From NCBI GenBank assembly GCA_017858255.1, contig JAFMBV010000021.1:1-45910 (forward strand): a stretch of DNA of 45,910 nt. Direction: 5' to 3'. Below the pieces are notes generated by a model. The model ran no database searches and was not told the DNA's origin. It saw nothing but the letters and a program-made list of their open reading frames with translations. This stretch comes from Bacteriovoracaceae bacterium. GTDB lineage: Bacteria > Bdellovibrionota > Bacteriovoracia > Bacteriovoracales > Bacteriovoracaceae. Positions 15,466-24,666 of this stretch are shown here, piece after piece (positions within the stretch are counted from its first letter, which is position 1; each line of letters starts with the position of its first letter). A program made the position numbers and the translations under genes.

Positions 15466-18244
15466 ACTGACTTGCCAAGAAGAAGTCCCATACTGGGTCA
15501 CGATCAATTTTATTACTGAAGCGAACTCCATAGGTTAGAGGAAACCTCCTAAATAAATTCGTTTCAAGAAATAACTCAGCACCAAAAGACTGAAGGTCTC
15601 CACTAAATCCAAGAATTTCATAATTAGTGTGATCAAAGAAAGTGGCAAGGTACGCCCTTCTTAAATAATGAAAGTCCCATAAATTCCAATCGGCATACAA
15701 AAGAGGAAATACATAATCTATGCTGCTCTTTAAATAGCGATCCACATAGGCATAAGTAAAGCCTCGTGAAAAGACATAGTCAGTAGCAAGCTCGCCTACC
15801 GGAGAATGACGATAATTAGAAAGACCCACAGTTTGATCTTCAAAAGTACCACGCAAACGAATTCCATTATTTTCAAAAAATCCAGGAAGAAAAGCAGAGC
15901 CCTCAAGGAAAGTTAGGTCTGAATCAAAACGAGGTCGACGATCGCTCAAAACCTTGCGATAAAAACCTCTTAAACGTGTTCCATAGTTAGGATAAATATC
16001 TTGATAGGTAAGAGTTCTTTGCCACTGCCAAGATAACTCTGCTCCATAAAAGTTTAGAGTCTCATTATTTGGAACTTCAATATTGGCTCCAGTAACTTCT
16101 CCCACTTGAAGAATACCGCCATTAAATCCAGCATTAAAAGTAAATTGATCAAAATCACTTAACCATACCTGAGGGTACATAAAACGCAGCCCTACTTCTT
16201 TTTCATCCCACCTTATCTCTGGACCAGCAGTTATAACATTCGACTTTCTTTTTTCATAAAGGCCATAGATATTGGCGGTAATAGGATATTTATTGTAGCC
16301 AAAACCTATTGAGCCATAAGGCACTTGCTCTTCAGCATTTACTCCGACAGTAGCAGAATAAGAAAAAGTTCCAAGATAGTTATTCCCATCGAGTTTAACT
16401 TGAAAGCCTCTCCCTCCAATAAAACTCCATGAGTTAGGAGAAAGACCTTTAAAGAATTCTGCCGCAGGTCTAGGCTCATAACTCTTTTGCTTAGTTTTCA
16501 TTTTTTTCGCTGACCCTGCCTGGTGAAAACCTAAGTCATCTTGTGGGTACTTGAAGAAACTCTCTTTCTTTAAGGAGCGACAATCCTTTAAGGAAGAAAA
16601 CTTAAGCTTTTGACCATTGGATACTTCTGCGGCGTAAACGAGTTTTCCTCTAATGACATTAGGAGAAGACGCCATAATAGGTTCTTTAGAGCAAACTGAT
16701 AGAGTTTGCTTGCGTAAAGACATTACTTGGACTCGCCCCTCATGATCTCCTTCAAAAAAAACGGAGTCTTTATAGGTCCGTAAATTAAAGAAGTTATTTC
16801 TGCTTAATGGAGTGATTCTCTTCGCTAACTTAGTCTTTAAATTAAACTCTCCAAGGGCACGCTCCCCCGTAATCGTTTGGTAAAGAACAACCAAATTACT
16901 TCCATTTTTAAAGGCCGCCTCTAGGGGGATTCCTAATGGAAATGCTAGATTCCACCATTTACCCAATTTATTTCTAAGTGATATTTTCCAATTACCATTT
17001 TTTCCCTTATTGAGCACGAGTAGGTGTTCTCCATTTGGGCTCCATTGTGGGTGATAAAGATATTTTCCTTCTGTAATTCTCTGTTTTTCGCCAGTCTTCA
17101 AATCATAAATAAAAAGGTCGGAGCTCCCCTTAAAACCGTATCGCTTATCGGGTAAAACTTGAGTGTAAGCAAACTTCCCCTCTCTTAGGTCAACCTTTGA
17201 AAAGCTTGGAATAACAGGCAATTCTACAATAGCACCCTGTTTTTCCTCTATAAGAGTCCAGAATCCGTTGAGTTCCTTTTTTAAATAATAAAGTTTACCT
17301 TCATCCTCTAGAGGAAAGCGATACTGAGTATAGTCAGCAGGATACTTATCCACTTTTGCGAGATGATCGCCTTCTTTTTCCCAGTGTTCCTTTAACTCTT
17401 GAAATGTATCAGCAAAAAACTTTTCGAACTCTACTCCACTCGCCTCTTCAAACTTGCTATAAATACGATAAGGGTTAATAGCGAAGTCCATTACGTCATC
17501 TAAAACTATATTCCAAAATTGATCTCCATATAATCGATAAGCGCGGGCCACAAGGAAGTAGCCAAAGACATAGTGATTCGGAAGAACGGTACGATAACTA
17601 CGCCCAATGAATTCATCATAACTAGGTAATTGATCCGATAAGACAAGTGCCTTAAGGCGTGCCCAAAAACGTGGAGAACGTCCTCGACCAGCATTTGTAT
17701 ACTGTGTTTCGGCCCATACTGCATCACCTTCAAAGAACCATGAAGGGATACCAATGGCATTAAGTATGGAAATACCAAATTCACCAAAGAGATAATAGCC
17801 CATCATATTGGTGCTACGGTAGGTAAAATCAAATTGATTCACATGCCGATACTCATGTATCGCTAGTGCCTCAAAGAAATCCAATCCGCCAACAAAGGGA
17901 TTAAATGATTGATGAAAGAACCATTCACTTCTTCTTGGCATCAAAGTAACAAAACCATTTGGAAGTGCCATTTCGGGTCTTAAGATAAGAGGAAATTTCT
18001 TAGGTTTCTTAAACCCAAGATTGTCACCGACTTGATCAGAGAAATGCTCGATTAAGTTTGCTGCACGAGCGGCCTCAGAATCCCAGCCTCTAGGATAGAG
18101 TACTTCCACAAACTCATTTTCGATTTGAAGCCAATCGTGATCAGCTGAACTCTGGGAGGTGTCCGTCCCTCGAAATGGTGAAACTTGGGCGAATCCAATA
18201 GAGGAAAGGAAGAGGCAGCAAAAGAAAAAAGGGTATAATTTCAT
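15455..18244 (-). CDS. Outer-membrane HExxH metalloprotease with beta-propeller and C-terminal beta-barrel
   Basis: 929 residues with a Sec signal (cleavage near FAQ, 18-20). Residues ~40-330 form a gluzincin-type peptidase: H130-E-Y-R-H134 and a third-ligand candidate E172 in GIPSWFFEGDAVWAE. Residues ~330-590 contain repeated blades such as LYHPQWSPNGEHLLVL and DLFIYDLKTGEKQRI, typical of TolB-like propellers. The last ~330 residues are alternating aromatic strands (YGSIGFGYNKYPITANIYGL) ending in FFLASQFSF, a terminal-Phe outer-membrane barrel signature. The natural reading is a protease plus propeller held at the cell surface or the periplasmic face of the outer membrane. GGAG precedes the start. 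Confidence 0.7.
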   Translation of the reverse strand: MKLYPFFFCCLFLSSIGFAQVSPFRGTDTSQSSADHDWLQIENEFVEVLYPRGWDSEAARAANLIEHFSDQVGDNLGFKKPKKFPLILRPEMALPNGFVTLMPRRSEWFFHQSFNPFVGGLDFFEALAIHEYRHVNQFDFTYRSTNMMGYYLFGEFGISILNAIGIPSWFFEGDAVWAETQYTNAGRGRSPRFWARLKALVLSDQLPSYDEFIGRSYRTVLPNHYVFGYFLVARAYRLYGDQFWNIVLDDVMDFAINPYRIYSKFEEASGVEFEKFFADTFQELKEHWEKEGDHLAKVDKYPADYTQYRFPLEDEGKLYYLKKELNGFWTLIEEKQGAIVELPVIPSFSKVDLREGKFAYTQVLPDKRYGFKGSSDLFIYDLKTGEKQRITEGKYLYHPQWSPNGEHLLVLNKGKNGNWKISLRNKLGKWWNLAFPLGIPLEAAFKNGSNLVVLYQTITGERALGEFNLKTKLAKRITPLSRNNFFNLRTYKDSVFFEGDHEGRVQVMSLRKQTLSVCSKEPIMASSPNVIRGKLVYAAEVSNGQKLKFSSLKDCRSLKKESFFKYPQDDLGFHQAGSAKKMKTKQKSYEPRPAAEFFKGLSPNSWSFIGGRGFQVKLDGNNYLGTFSYSATVGVNAEEQVPYGSIGFGYNKYPITANIYGLYEKRKSNVITAGPEIRWDEKEVGLRFMYPQVWLSDFDQFTFNAGFNGGILQVGEVTGANIEVPNNETLNFYGAELSWQWQRTLTYQDIYPNYGTRLRGFYRKVLSDRRPRFDSDLTFLEGSAFLPGFFENNGIRLRGTFEDQTVGLSNYRHSPVGELATDYVFSRGFTYAYVDRYLKSSIDYVFPLLYADWNLWDFHYLRRAYLATFFDHTNYEILGFSGDLQSFGAELFLETNLFRRFPLTYGVRFSNKIDRDPVWDFFLASQFSF

Positions 18245-18309
18245 AGGGTTATGTCTCCAAAAACCCCTTAATCATACCCCTTATTGACCTTAATAAGCAA
18301 AAATTTGAA

Positions 18310-18729
18310 TTATTCTGCGTAGATCGTATGACTTATCTCGAAAAGCTTACGGGTATCTGTGTACAACAGAACAAAGTGAGCCGACTCACCATAACCACCC
18401 CAGTAGCTACCAGAAACATAGACCACATACAGTTCACACGAAGCCTTGTAGTAACAGCGGTAAAGCTCACCTACTTGATCATCATCAAGAGTAGTTTCAT
18501 ATCGGTTATCTTTTTTCACATGATCATCTAAGACTTTTTTTGTAACAAATTCCGTCCCACTAGAGACATCTTCGTGCCCACTTACCCAATAAACTTTTCT
18601 TATTTCCTTTGCGACATCGTCTATATAGGTCTTTTGCTCCTCATTACTCATGTGAGTCTCAGAGGGAAAATCTCCTGCAAAAATTAAATTAGAAATAAGT
18701 AAACTTGTTAAAAGAACCAATGTTTTCAT
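18310..18729 (-). CDS. Small secreted protein of unknown function
   Basis: 139 residues with a clear signal peptide (LVLLTSLLISNLIFAG). The mature part has an acidic helical start (SNEEQKTYIDDVAKEIRKVY) followed by strands with two cysteines (CYYKASCELYVVYV) that could form a disulfide, and a GSYWGGYGESAHFVLLYT stretch. No family recognised. It lies 19 nt downstream of the next gene on the same strand (18749-19903) and probably shares its transcript. AGGTTG lies just before the ATG. Confidence 0.65.
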   Translation of the reverse strand: MKTLVLLTSLLISNLIFAGDFPSETHMSNEEQKTYIDDVAKEIRKVYWVSGHEDVSSGTEFVTKKVLDDHVKKDNRYETTLDDDQVGELYRCYYKASCELYVVYVSGSYWGGYGESAHFVLLYTDTRKLFEISHTIYAE

Positions 18730-18748
18730 TTCACAACCTTCTTTAAAG

Positions 18749-19903
18749 TTATTCAGGTCTCAAGCTCATAAAGAATTTAAAATCCTTAACCAATTGAGCA
18801 TTGCCTGCGTTTGTACCTACAAAATTCTGGATACGTTTATTGTCTTCATTACGACCACTCTGTAATTCAAAAGAACATTCTTTTAGGCTACAACCAATTG
18901 TATTACCCCAAAAAACTCTCTTACCACTCGCGCCTTTTAAAATGGCCTTACAATTTTCAAAGATAGACGAATCGCCCATACGAGGACACATGTGATCAAT
19001 AACTTTATCTTCCCACGATTTTGGAGAAATGGTTGCCGTTGCATTAATACCTGCTGCAATTCCAGCTTTACAATCACGAGCTACAGAACCACCATAATTA
19101 CAAAATGCTTGATAGTAAGGAAGGCCTATATCGTAATTACCCCAGTAACCACGGTAAGGATGAACATTAGGCATCATGCGGTGACAGTACCCTTTCCAAC
19201 AAGAAAGGGATTGATTAAACAGCTCACCACTTGTTGTAAGCTTCTTCATTCCAGCAGGAAACTGATCAAATTGAGAATTATTGTGGTACCACTGACCATT
19301 GTTAAAGATCTCTTGAAAGTCTGTAGATGTTAAAGAGCCAAATACCGGTTTCTTTAGTTTCTTTGAAATGCCAGGTGCTACAATAAAACCAGTATTACAA
19401 CCATGAAGAAAGACATATGAGTCTTTAGTAAACTTTGATGTTAATTTTTCCCAAGGAAAGTTATTGTGACCTAGACGATCCGTAGTTTTCTGAATCGCAC
19501 TACCTTGAAAAGCAGCATTATGGCTCACAATATGAAGGGAGCTAATCGAAGGCAACTGCATAAGATAATCTTCGACAACCTTATTTTTTAACTTACGTGA
19601 ATTAATTTCGAGTATTGTAAGACCACGATCTCTAAGAACTTTTCGATCTTTTCTTTTATTATCTTCTTCTGCCCATAGAATAACTTGGGCGCGGCTATCA
19701 GGATAAAGGTCATCATGAACCTGAGCTCTGGTGATGGCACCATAAAGGAATTGAAGTCCCATTTCCTCGCCGTAGCCCGCTATAAAGACATCAACAGTTT
19801 TTACACGAGACCAGTTGACGGGTTTAAGAGTAGAAATACTGTAAGAAAAACACTTGAAATTAAATAGTAAAATCCCCAAAAAGACCAAAAATCTCATCAC
19901 CAC
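18749..19903 (-). CDS. Secreted protein with clan CD (caspase-fold) His/Cys signature
   Basis: 384 residues with an N-terminal signal (FLVFLGILLFNFKCFS). The central block has the hallmark of caspase-fold cysteine peptidases and of DUF4347/CHAT-like domains: a hydrophobic strand ending in His (SSLHIVSH128) and about 40 residues later a strand ending in Gly-Cys (SYVFLHGC169NTG), then KPVFGSLTSTDF. The C-terminal third is Cys-rich (at least eight Cys) and probably disulfide-bonded. AGGGAG precedes the start. It heads a two-gene unit with the small secreted protein. Peptidase activity is inferred from the dyad only; a non-catalytic surface protein is possible. Confidence 0.5.
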   Translation of the reverse strand: MVMRFLVFLGILLFNFKCFSYSISTLKPVNWSRVKTVDVFIAGYGEEMGLQFLYGAITRAQVHDDLYPDSRAQVILWAEEDNKRKDRKVLRDRGLTILEINSRKLKNKVVEDYLMQLPSISSLHIVSHNAAFQGSAIQKTTDRLGHNNFPWEKLTSKFTKDSYVFLHGCNTGFIVAPGISKKLKKPVFGSLTSTDFQEIFNNGQWYHNNSQFDQFPAGMKKLTTSGELFNQSLSCWKGYCHRMMPNVHPYRGYWGNYDIGLPYYQAFCNYGGSVARDCKAGIAAGINATATISPKSWEDKVIDHMCPRMGDSSIFENCKAILKGASGKRVFWGNTIGCSLKECSFELQSGRNEDNKRIQNFVGTNAGNAQLVKDFKFFMSLRPE

Positions 19904-19951
19904 TCCCTTTAAATTTATTTCGCTAACACCTTAAAACAAAGGGAGAAAGGA

Positions 19952-20095
19952 ATGTCTGTAAAGAACGATCATGGCAGGAATTATTACTCGGTATTTTCCA
20001 AATTTGTGAAAACAATTAGTATTGCTAGTGTATTGAAAATGTATTTCTTACCGAAGTTTGAATGCCTTCTATTAATTCCCAATATTTACAGGTAA
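19952..20095 (+). CDS. Possible 47-residue peptide ORF directly upstream of the OsmC-YcaO gene
   Basis: ATG at 19952 has GGAG (19942-19945) 6 nt upstream, and the frame is open for 47 codons to TAA at 20093-20095, 11 nt before the OsmC-YcaO start, which itself lacks a good ribosome-binding site. The peptide is basic at the start (MSVKNDHGRNYY) and hydrophobic toward the end, with one Cys (FECLLLIPN). It could be a leader peptide coupling translation, a small protein, or chance. Whether it is translated is unknown. Confidence 0.3.
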   Translation: MSVKNDHGRNYYSVFSKFVKTISIASVLKMYFLPKFECLLLIPNIYR

Positions 20096-20106
20096 TTCAA
20101 TAACCT

Positions 20107-22320
20107 ATGCAAGTAAATGTTCGTTTTTTAGATAACCTAAGACTTGAAGCAAGCTTCGATGACTTTAGCATTATAACGGACCAACCAGTTCGCTATAAAG
20201 GCGATGGTACGGCCCCAAGTCCATTCGACTATTTCTTGGCCTCCTCTGCCTTATGTGCGGCCTACTTTGTTAAGCTCTACTGTAGTGCCAGAGATATCCC
20301 TACCGAAGACATTCAAGTCACACAGAATAACCTCGTTGATCCAGATAATCGCTATCATCAAGACTTCGTTATACAAATAGACCTTCCAGAGACTATCTCT
20401 GAAAAAGATCGCCAAGGTATTCTCTCTGCCATGGACCGCTGTACTGTTAAGAGAGTTATTCAAAACACTCCTAAATTTAATATTGAGGCAAAAGAGGCTT
20501 TAGGTGATGGCCCGTCTCTCGATTATCAAGAGTATGTTGAGAGTGACTTTAAAACCAAGATCCTTGGAAAAGATGCCACTCTCGAAGAAACGATCACTAA
20601 TATGCGTGGGATCCTCTCTTCACTTGGTATTAATATAGAAGTTGCATCCTGGAGAAACCCTATTCCCCATGTTTGGTCTGTGCATATCAGAGATGCTGAT
20701 TCACCAATGTGTTACACAAATGGCAAGGGAGCAACTAAAGATGCGGCCCTATGTTCGGCACTTGGCGAGTATTTAGAACGCATCAGTAATAATTATTTTT
20801 ATAACGACTATTTTCTCGGAGAAGAGCTCTCAAAAAGTGAGTTCGTTCATTACCCCAATGAGTTGTGGTTTGAATTAGAGGCGGATAAAGACTTTCCCAC
20901 CGGCCTAATGGATGATTACCTACTTGAAACCTACAACCCAGATGGCGAATTAAAGGCGGCCCATTTAGTAGACACCAATTCAGGTAATCACAAACGAGGT
21001 ATATGCGCCCTCCCCTATGAGCGTCAATCGGACAAAGAAACAATTTATATTCCTGTAAACCTTATTGGAAACCTATTCGTAAGTAATGGCATGAGTGCAG
21101 GAAACACCATTTACGAGGCGCGTGTTCAATGCTTATCAGAAATATTTGAAAGGGCCGTTAAGAATCAGATTATTTTAGAAGAACTAACACTTCCTGACGT
21201 TCCAAGAAGTGTCTTAGAAAAGTACCCTAATATTCTAGAGGGTATTCAGTCCTTAGAAGAAAAGGGTTACCCAGTTTTAGTAAAGGACGCTTCTCTTGGC
21301 GGAAAATTCCCCGTGATGTGTGTCACACTAATGAATCCAAAGAACGGTGGTGTTTTCGCCTCCTTTGGTGCCCATCCTAATTTTGAAGTCGCCCTAGAGC
21401 GTAGTTTAACAGAACTTCTGCAAGGCAGAAGCTTTGAAGGACTTAGCGACACCGCTCCTCCGACCTTTAATTATTTTGCCATAAGTGAACACAACAATAT
21501 AATCGATCACTTCATTGACTCAACGGGCGTAATTTCATGGAAGTTTTTTAGTGAAAAAACAGACTACGATTTTAATGAATGGAATTTTAGTGGTTCTACA
21601 AAAGAAGAATTTACTTATCTTATGAACATCCTAGAAGAGCTTGGTAAAGAAGTTTATATCGCAGATTATGAAGAACTAGGCGCCAAAGCTTGCCGTATTT
21701 TAGTCCCAGGTTATTCTGAAATATATCTAGCAGAAGACCTCATATGGGATAATCACAATAAGGCATTAGATTACCGAGAGGATATTCTAAATATCCATTG
21801 TTTGAGTGATAAGGCCCTAAATAAGCTAGTCGAGAGATTAGAAGAAAGTGAACTCGACGATAATATGCTCATTTCCGAGCTTATTGGCATCGCTTTTGAT
21901 GAAAATGATAGTTGGGGCCGTCTCACAATGGGAGAATTAAAAGGCTTAATTTTTCTCACACTAAAACGTTTTGATGAAGCAAAGCAGATGATTGAGATGT
22001 TCTTGACCTTTAATGATAGTACGCCTGAGAGAAGGGTATTCTATCAGGTACTAAATATTCTTCTCGACATCACTCTCACAGGTGCTGAGGAAGACACAGA
22101 AACTCTCAACCTCAATGATTACTTACCCAACCTTTCTCGTATGTATGGAGTGGAGCTCTTAGAAACTGCAAAGGCCTGTATGGAAGGAACTTGTAGATTT
22201 CATGGACTATCACAGACAAATCTAAAGCTGGAAGGGCTGGTAAAACATCAGCGATTAATAGAGAGCTATCAAAAACTTCAAAAAGCAAGACGACACTATA
22301 AAGCTGAGTCAAAGTCATGA
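20107..22320 (+). CDS. OsmC-YcaO fusion protein
   Basis: 737 residues. Residues 1-140 are an OsmC-like thiol-peroxidase domain retaining both family cysteines (C50 in SALCAAYF and C112 in DRCTVKRV). Residues ~150-530 are a YcaO domain with the ATP-binding motifs E221-x2-E224-R225 (GEYLERIS) and Q341-x3-E345-x2-E348-R349. The C-terminal ~200 residues look helical and TPR-like. YcaO proteins use ATP to activate peptide backbone amides; the stand-alone E. coli YcaO has been linked to ribosomal protein S12 beta-methylthiolation. No RiPP dehydrogenase or E1-like partner is nearby. Overlaps the next gene by ATGA. Confidence 0.85.
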   Translation: MQVNVRFLDNLRLEASFDDFSIITDQPVRYKGDGTAPSPFDYFLASSALCAAYFVKLYCSARDIPTEDIQVTQNNLVDPDNRYHQDFVIQIDLPETISEKDRQGILSAMDRCTVKRVIQNTPKFNIEAKEALGDGPSLDYQEYVESDFKTKILGKDATLEETITNMRGILSSLGINIEVASWRNPIPHVWSVHIRDADSPMCYTNGKGATKDAALCSALGEYLERISNNYFYNDYFLGEELSKSEFVHYPNELWFELEADKDFPTGLMDDYLLETYNPDGELKAAHLVDTNSGNHKRGICALPYERQSDKETIYIPVNLIGNLFVSNGMSAGNTIYEARVQCLSEIFERAVKNQIILEELTLPDVPRSVLEKYPNILEGIQSLEEKGYPVLVKDASLGGKFPVMCVTLMNPKNGGVFASFGAHPNFEVALERSLTELLQGRSFEGLSDTAPPTFNYFAISEHNNIIDHFIDSTGVISWKFFSEKTDYDFNEWNFSGSTKEEFTYLMNILEELGKEVYIADYEELGAKACRILVPGYSEIYLAEDLIWDNHNKALDYREDILNIHCLSDKALNKLVERLEESELDDNMLISELIGIAFDENDSWGRLTMGELKGLIFLTLKRFDEAKQMIEMFLTFNDSTPERRVFYQVLNILLDITLTGAEEDTETLNLNDYLPNLSRMYGVELLETAKACMEGTCRFHGLSQTNLKLEGLVKHQRLIESYQKLQKARRHYKAESKS

Positions 22321-23138
22321 TTGAAAGTATAATTGATCTGGCAAAAAACTTAGACTCTAAATCACAGTCTTTTCAAGAAGAGGCCGTCTCAAGACTACAA
22401 TCCTTTTCATTAGACTTACCTATTGACGAGTTTAATGATCAGCTCGCAACCTGGATTTTAAAAACAAAACTTCCGACTCAACTAAATGTTTTTAATAATT
22501 TTGGTCAACCACCAGTCACGATATTTAATAATGAAGAGTTTGTTATTGACCTCTATTTCTGGATGTATTCAGACACCTCTATCCATACTCATGCCTTTAA
22601 CGGCGCTTTCAAAGTTCTTTACGGTGAATCTAAACAAGATCTTTTTGAAATAAAGGGATTAAAAACTTATCAAGATGACGTTAAATTAAACGATATAACC
22701 GTAAGCGAAAGTAAAATCCTCCATCAAGGTGATTGTCAGCAAATCATCAGGGGGGATAGCTTTTGCCATAGGGTCATTCACCATGCTTCCCCAACGATAA
22801 CCCTTTGCATTCGAACCATTCACGACAAAAACACTCCTCAATGGCACCAGTTTGAAAATGGTCTCAGTATATTAAAAGTAGAACTGGAAGAGGAAGTTTA
22901 TAAAGCGATATTCTTCTTTGAATTTCTTCTCAGTCAAAATCATCAGTCTGCAAGTAAATTCTTAAATGAGATCATTAACAAATACCCTCCCTCAGTTATC
23001 ATGAATTTATTTGAAGAAGTATTGAGTGGTTCAATTGGTTTGAACGATGAGGCCACAGAGGTATTCCACGACAATGTCTTGAAGAAATATCGAAAAAAGG
23101 AGTGGTTTAAACTATACCTCAAGGCCTGTGAAGCTTAA
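22317..23138 (+). CDS. Cupin-like protein coupled to OsmC-YcaO
   Basis: 273 residues, soluble. The middle contains a metal-cupin-like pattern: H90-T-H92 with the following FNGAFKVLYGES strand, and later SFCHRVIHHASPTITLCI. This resembles motif 1 and 2 of non-haem iron dioxygenases such as the cysteine dioxygenase group, but motif 1 lacks the usual glutamate at the normal spacing. The C-terminal ~90 residues are helical. It starts inside the OsmC-YcaO stop codon (ATGA), so the two are translationally coupled and probably act together. Function unknown; an oxygenase acting on a thiol or on the YcaO product is conjecture. Confidence 0.5.
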   Translation: MIESIIDLAKNLDSKSQSFQEEAVSRLQSFSLDLPIDEFNDQLATWILKTKLPTQLNVFNNFGQPPVTIFNNEEFVIDLYFWMYSDTSIHTHAFNGAFKVLYGESKQDLFEIKGLKTYQDDVKLNDITVSESKILHQGDCQQIIRGDSFCHRVIHHASPTITLCIRTIHDKNTPQWHQFENGLSILKVELEEEVYKAIFFFEFLLSQNHQSASKFLNEIINKYPPSVIMNLFEEVLSGSIGLNDEATEVFHDNVLKKYRKKEWFKLYLKACEA

Positions 23139-23232
23139 GACAATTCGAGTGATCCTTTCTCTCCACAACAAACACCAAATCCTGAACTTATTACAAATTT
23201 CGAAATAAATAGAAACTGCCCTTATTTGATGC

Positions 23233-23238
23233 TAATTT
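23233..23238 (+). promoter_or_regulatory. Extended -10-like element of a likely leaderless gene (dbpA)
   Basis: TGCTAATTT (TG at 23230-23231, hexamer TAATTT) ends 6 nt before the ATG at 23245. No Shine-Dalgarno precedes the ATG. Confidence 0.4.
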
Positions 23239-23244
23239 AAGCCC

Positions 23245-24624
23245 ATGGATGAAAAATTTGAAAAACTAGACCTACGAGCAGAGCTCTTGAGTAACTTGGA
23301 CGAGTTAGGCTTCACAAGTATGACCCCAATCCAAGCAGGTGCCCTACCAAAAGTTTTGGAGGGAGGCGATGTCATAGGCCAGGCTAAGACAGGTAGTGGT
23401 AAAACAGCAGCTTTTGGTCTCGGTATTCTTAATTCCTTAGATGTTAAAAATTTTAATACTCAAGCATTAATTTTGTGCCCCACGAGAGAACTAGCTGAAC
23501 AGGTTGCGGTGGAACTTCGTAAACTTGCACGCATGATGAATAATATAAAGATTCTTACGATCACCGGAGGAGTTGGCTACAATCACCAAGAAAACTCCCT
23601 TTTTCATGGTGCACATATAATCGTTGGAACTCCCGGCAGAGTGGCCAAGCTCATCAGAACTGAATTTATTTGGATTAAAGATATTAAGGCCTTTGTTTTA
23701 GATGAAGCAGACCTCATGCTTGATATGGGCTTTTATGATGAGATCATGGGCATTGAAGAACAACTTCCCAAAAAGAAGCAAACATTATTATTCTCGGCAA
23801 CTTTTCCAGAAGAAATTTTAAAGCTTAGTGAAAGCGTACAAGATAACGCAGAAAAAGTTGTTGTTGATTCACAACACCATGAGGGCGATATTGAGCAATA
23901 CTTCTATCTTCTTCCAAGTCATAAAGTTAAAAACTCTAGTGTTCTCAAAATATTGGGCGAATTTAACCCGGATAGATTAATTATATTCTGCAAGACTAAA
24001 TTAATTACAGATAACCTAACAAGCTTCTTAAAAGAAAATGATATCAAGGCCGCTTGCATTCACGGAGACCTTGACCAAAGTGAGAGAACGGCAGTTATGA
24101 CTAAGTTCTCAAATCATAGTTTATCCGTATTAGTGGCCACGGATGTCGCAGCAAGAGGTTTAGATATAAAAGACCTCGCGGCCGTCATTAATTATGATTT
24201 ACCAAATGATCCTGAAGATTATGTGCATAGAGTTGGTAGAACCGGACGTGCAGGGAAAAAAGGAAAGGCCTACAGCATGTATGTAGAGGCCGAAGAATAT
24301 AAAATCGATCAAATTAAATCAATGATCAGCGAGGAACTCTCCATTGAGTCGATAGACAAACTAGTCGATTCAAAAGAATACATTGCAACTCCACCAATGG
24401 AGACCATTTTTATCAGCGGCGGTAAGAGGGATAAATTACGTCCAGGTGATATTCTTGGGGCCCTAGTTAAAGAAGCACACTTAGAACCAAGCGATGTTGG
24501 CAATATCTCGATTCTTCCCATCCTCACGTATGTCGCTATAAAGAAAGAGTCTGTACAACAGGCAATAACAAAACTTTCGGAAGGAAAAATTAAAAACCGC
24601 AATTTCAGAGTTGGTTTGGCCTAA
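23245..24624 (+). CDS. dbpA: ATP-dependent RNA helicase DbpA
   Basis: DEAD-box helicase of 459 residues, acting in assembly of the large ribosomal subunit. Motifs in order: Q-motif region (TSMTPIQAGALP), AKTGSGKT, PTRELAEQ, TPGR, DEAD, SAT, VATDVAARGLDI and HRVGRTGRAG. The C-terminal ~75 residues carry the DbpA RNA-binding domain signature (TIFISGGKRDKLRPGDILGA), which in E. coli recognises hairpin 92 of 23S rRNA. Length agrees with E. coli DbpA (457). Two rRNA-modifying genes lie directly downstream on the other strand. The start lacks a ribosome-binding site (see leaderless note). Confidence 0.93.
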   Translation: MDEKFEKLDLRAELLSNLDELGFTSMTPIQAGALPKVLEGGDVIGQAKTGSGKTAAFGLGILNSLDVKNFNTQALILCPTRELAEQVAVELRKLARMMNNIKILTITGGVGYNHQENSLFHGAHIIVGTPGRVAKLIRTEFIWIKDIKAFVLDEADLMLDMGFYDEIMGIEEQLPKKKQTLLFSATFPEEILKLSESVQDNAEKVVVDSQHHEGDIEQYFYLLPSHKVKNSSVLKILGEFNPDRLIIFCKTKLITDNLTSFLKENDIKAACIHGDLDQSERTAVMTKFSNHSLSVLVATDVAARGLDIKDLAAVINYDLPNDPEDYVHRVGRTGRAGKKGKAYSMYVEAEEYKIDQIKSMISEELSIESIDKLVDSKEYIATPPMETIFISGGKRDKLRPGDILGALVKEAHLEPSDVGNISILPILTYVAIKKESVQQAITKLSEGKIKNRNFRVGLA

Positions 24625-24666
24625 TATTTCGTATGTATTCTTTATCTTTTCTTTAGAAAAATAAGA

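Noticed and set aside
20107-22320. Azole-forming RiPP cluster centred on YcaO
   Set aside because: No dehydrogenase, E1-like partner, transporter or clear precursor array; the OsmC fusion matches the stand-alone E. coli-like YcaO branch. The small upstream ORF is kept only as an open question.
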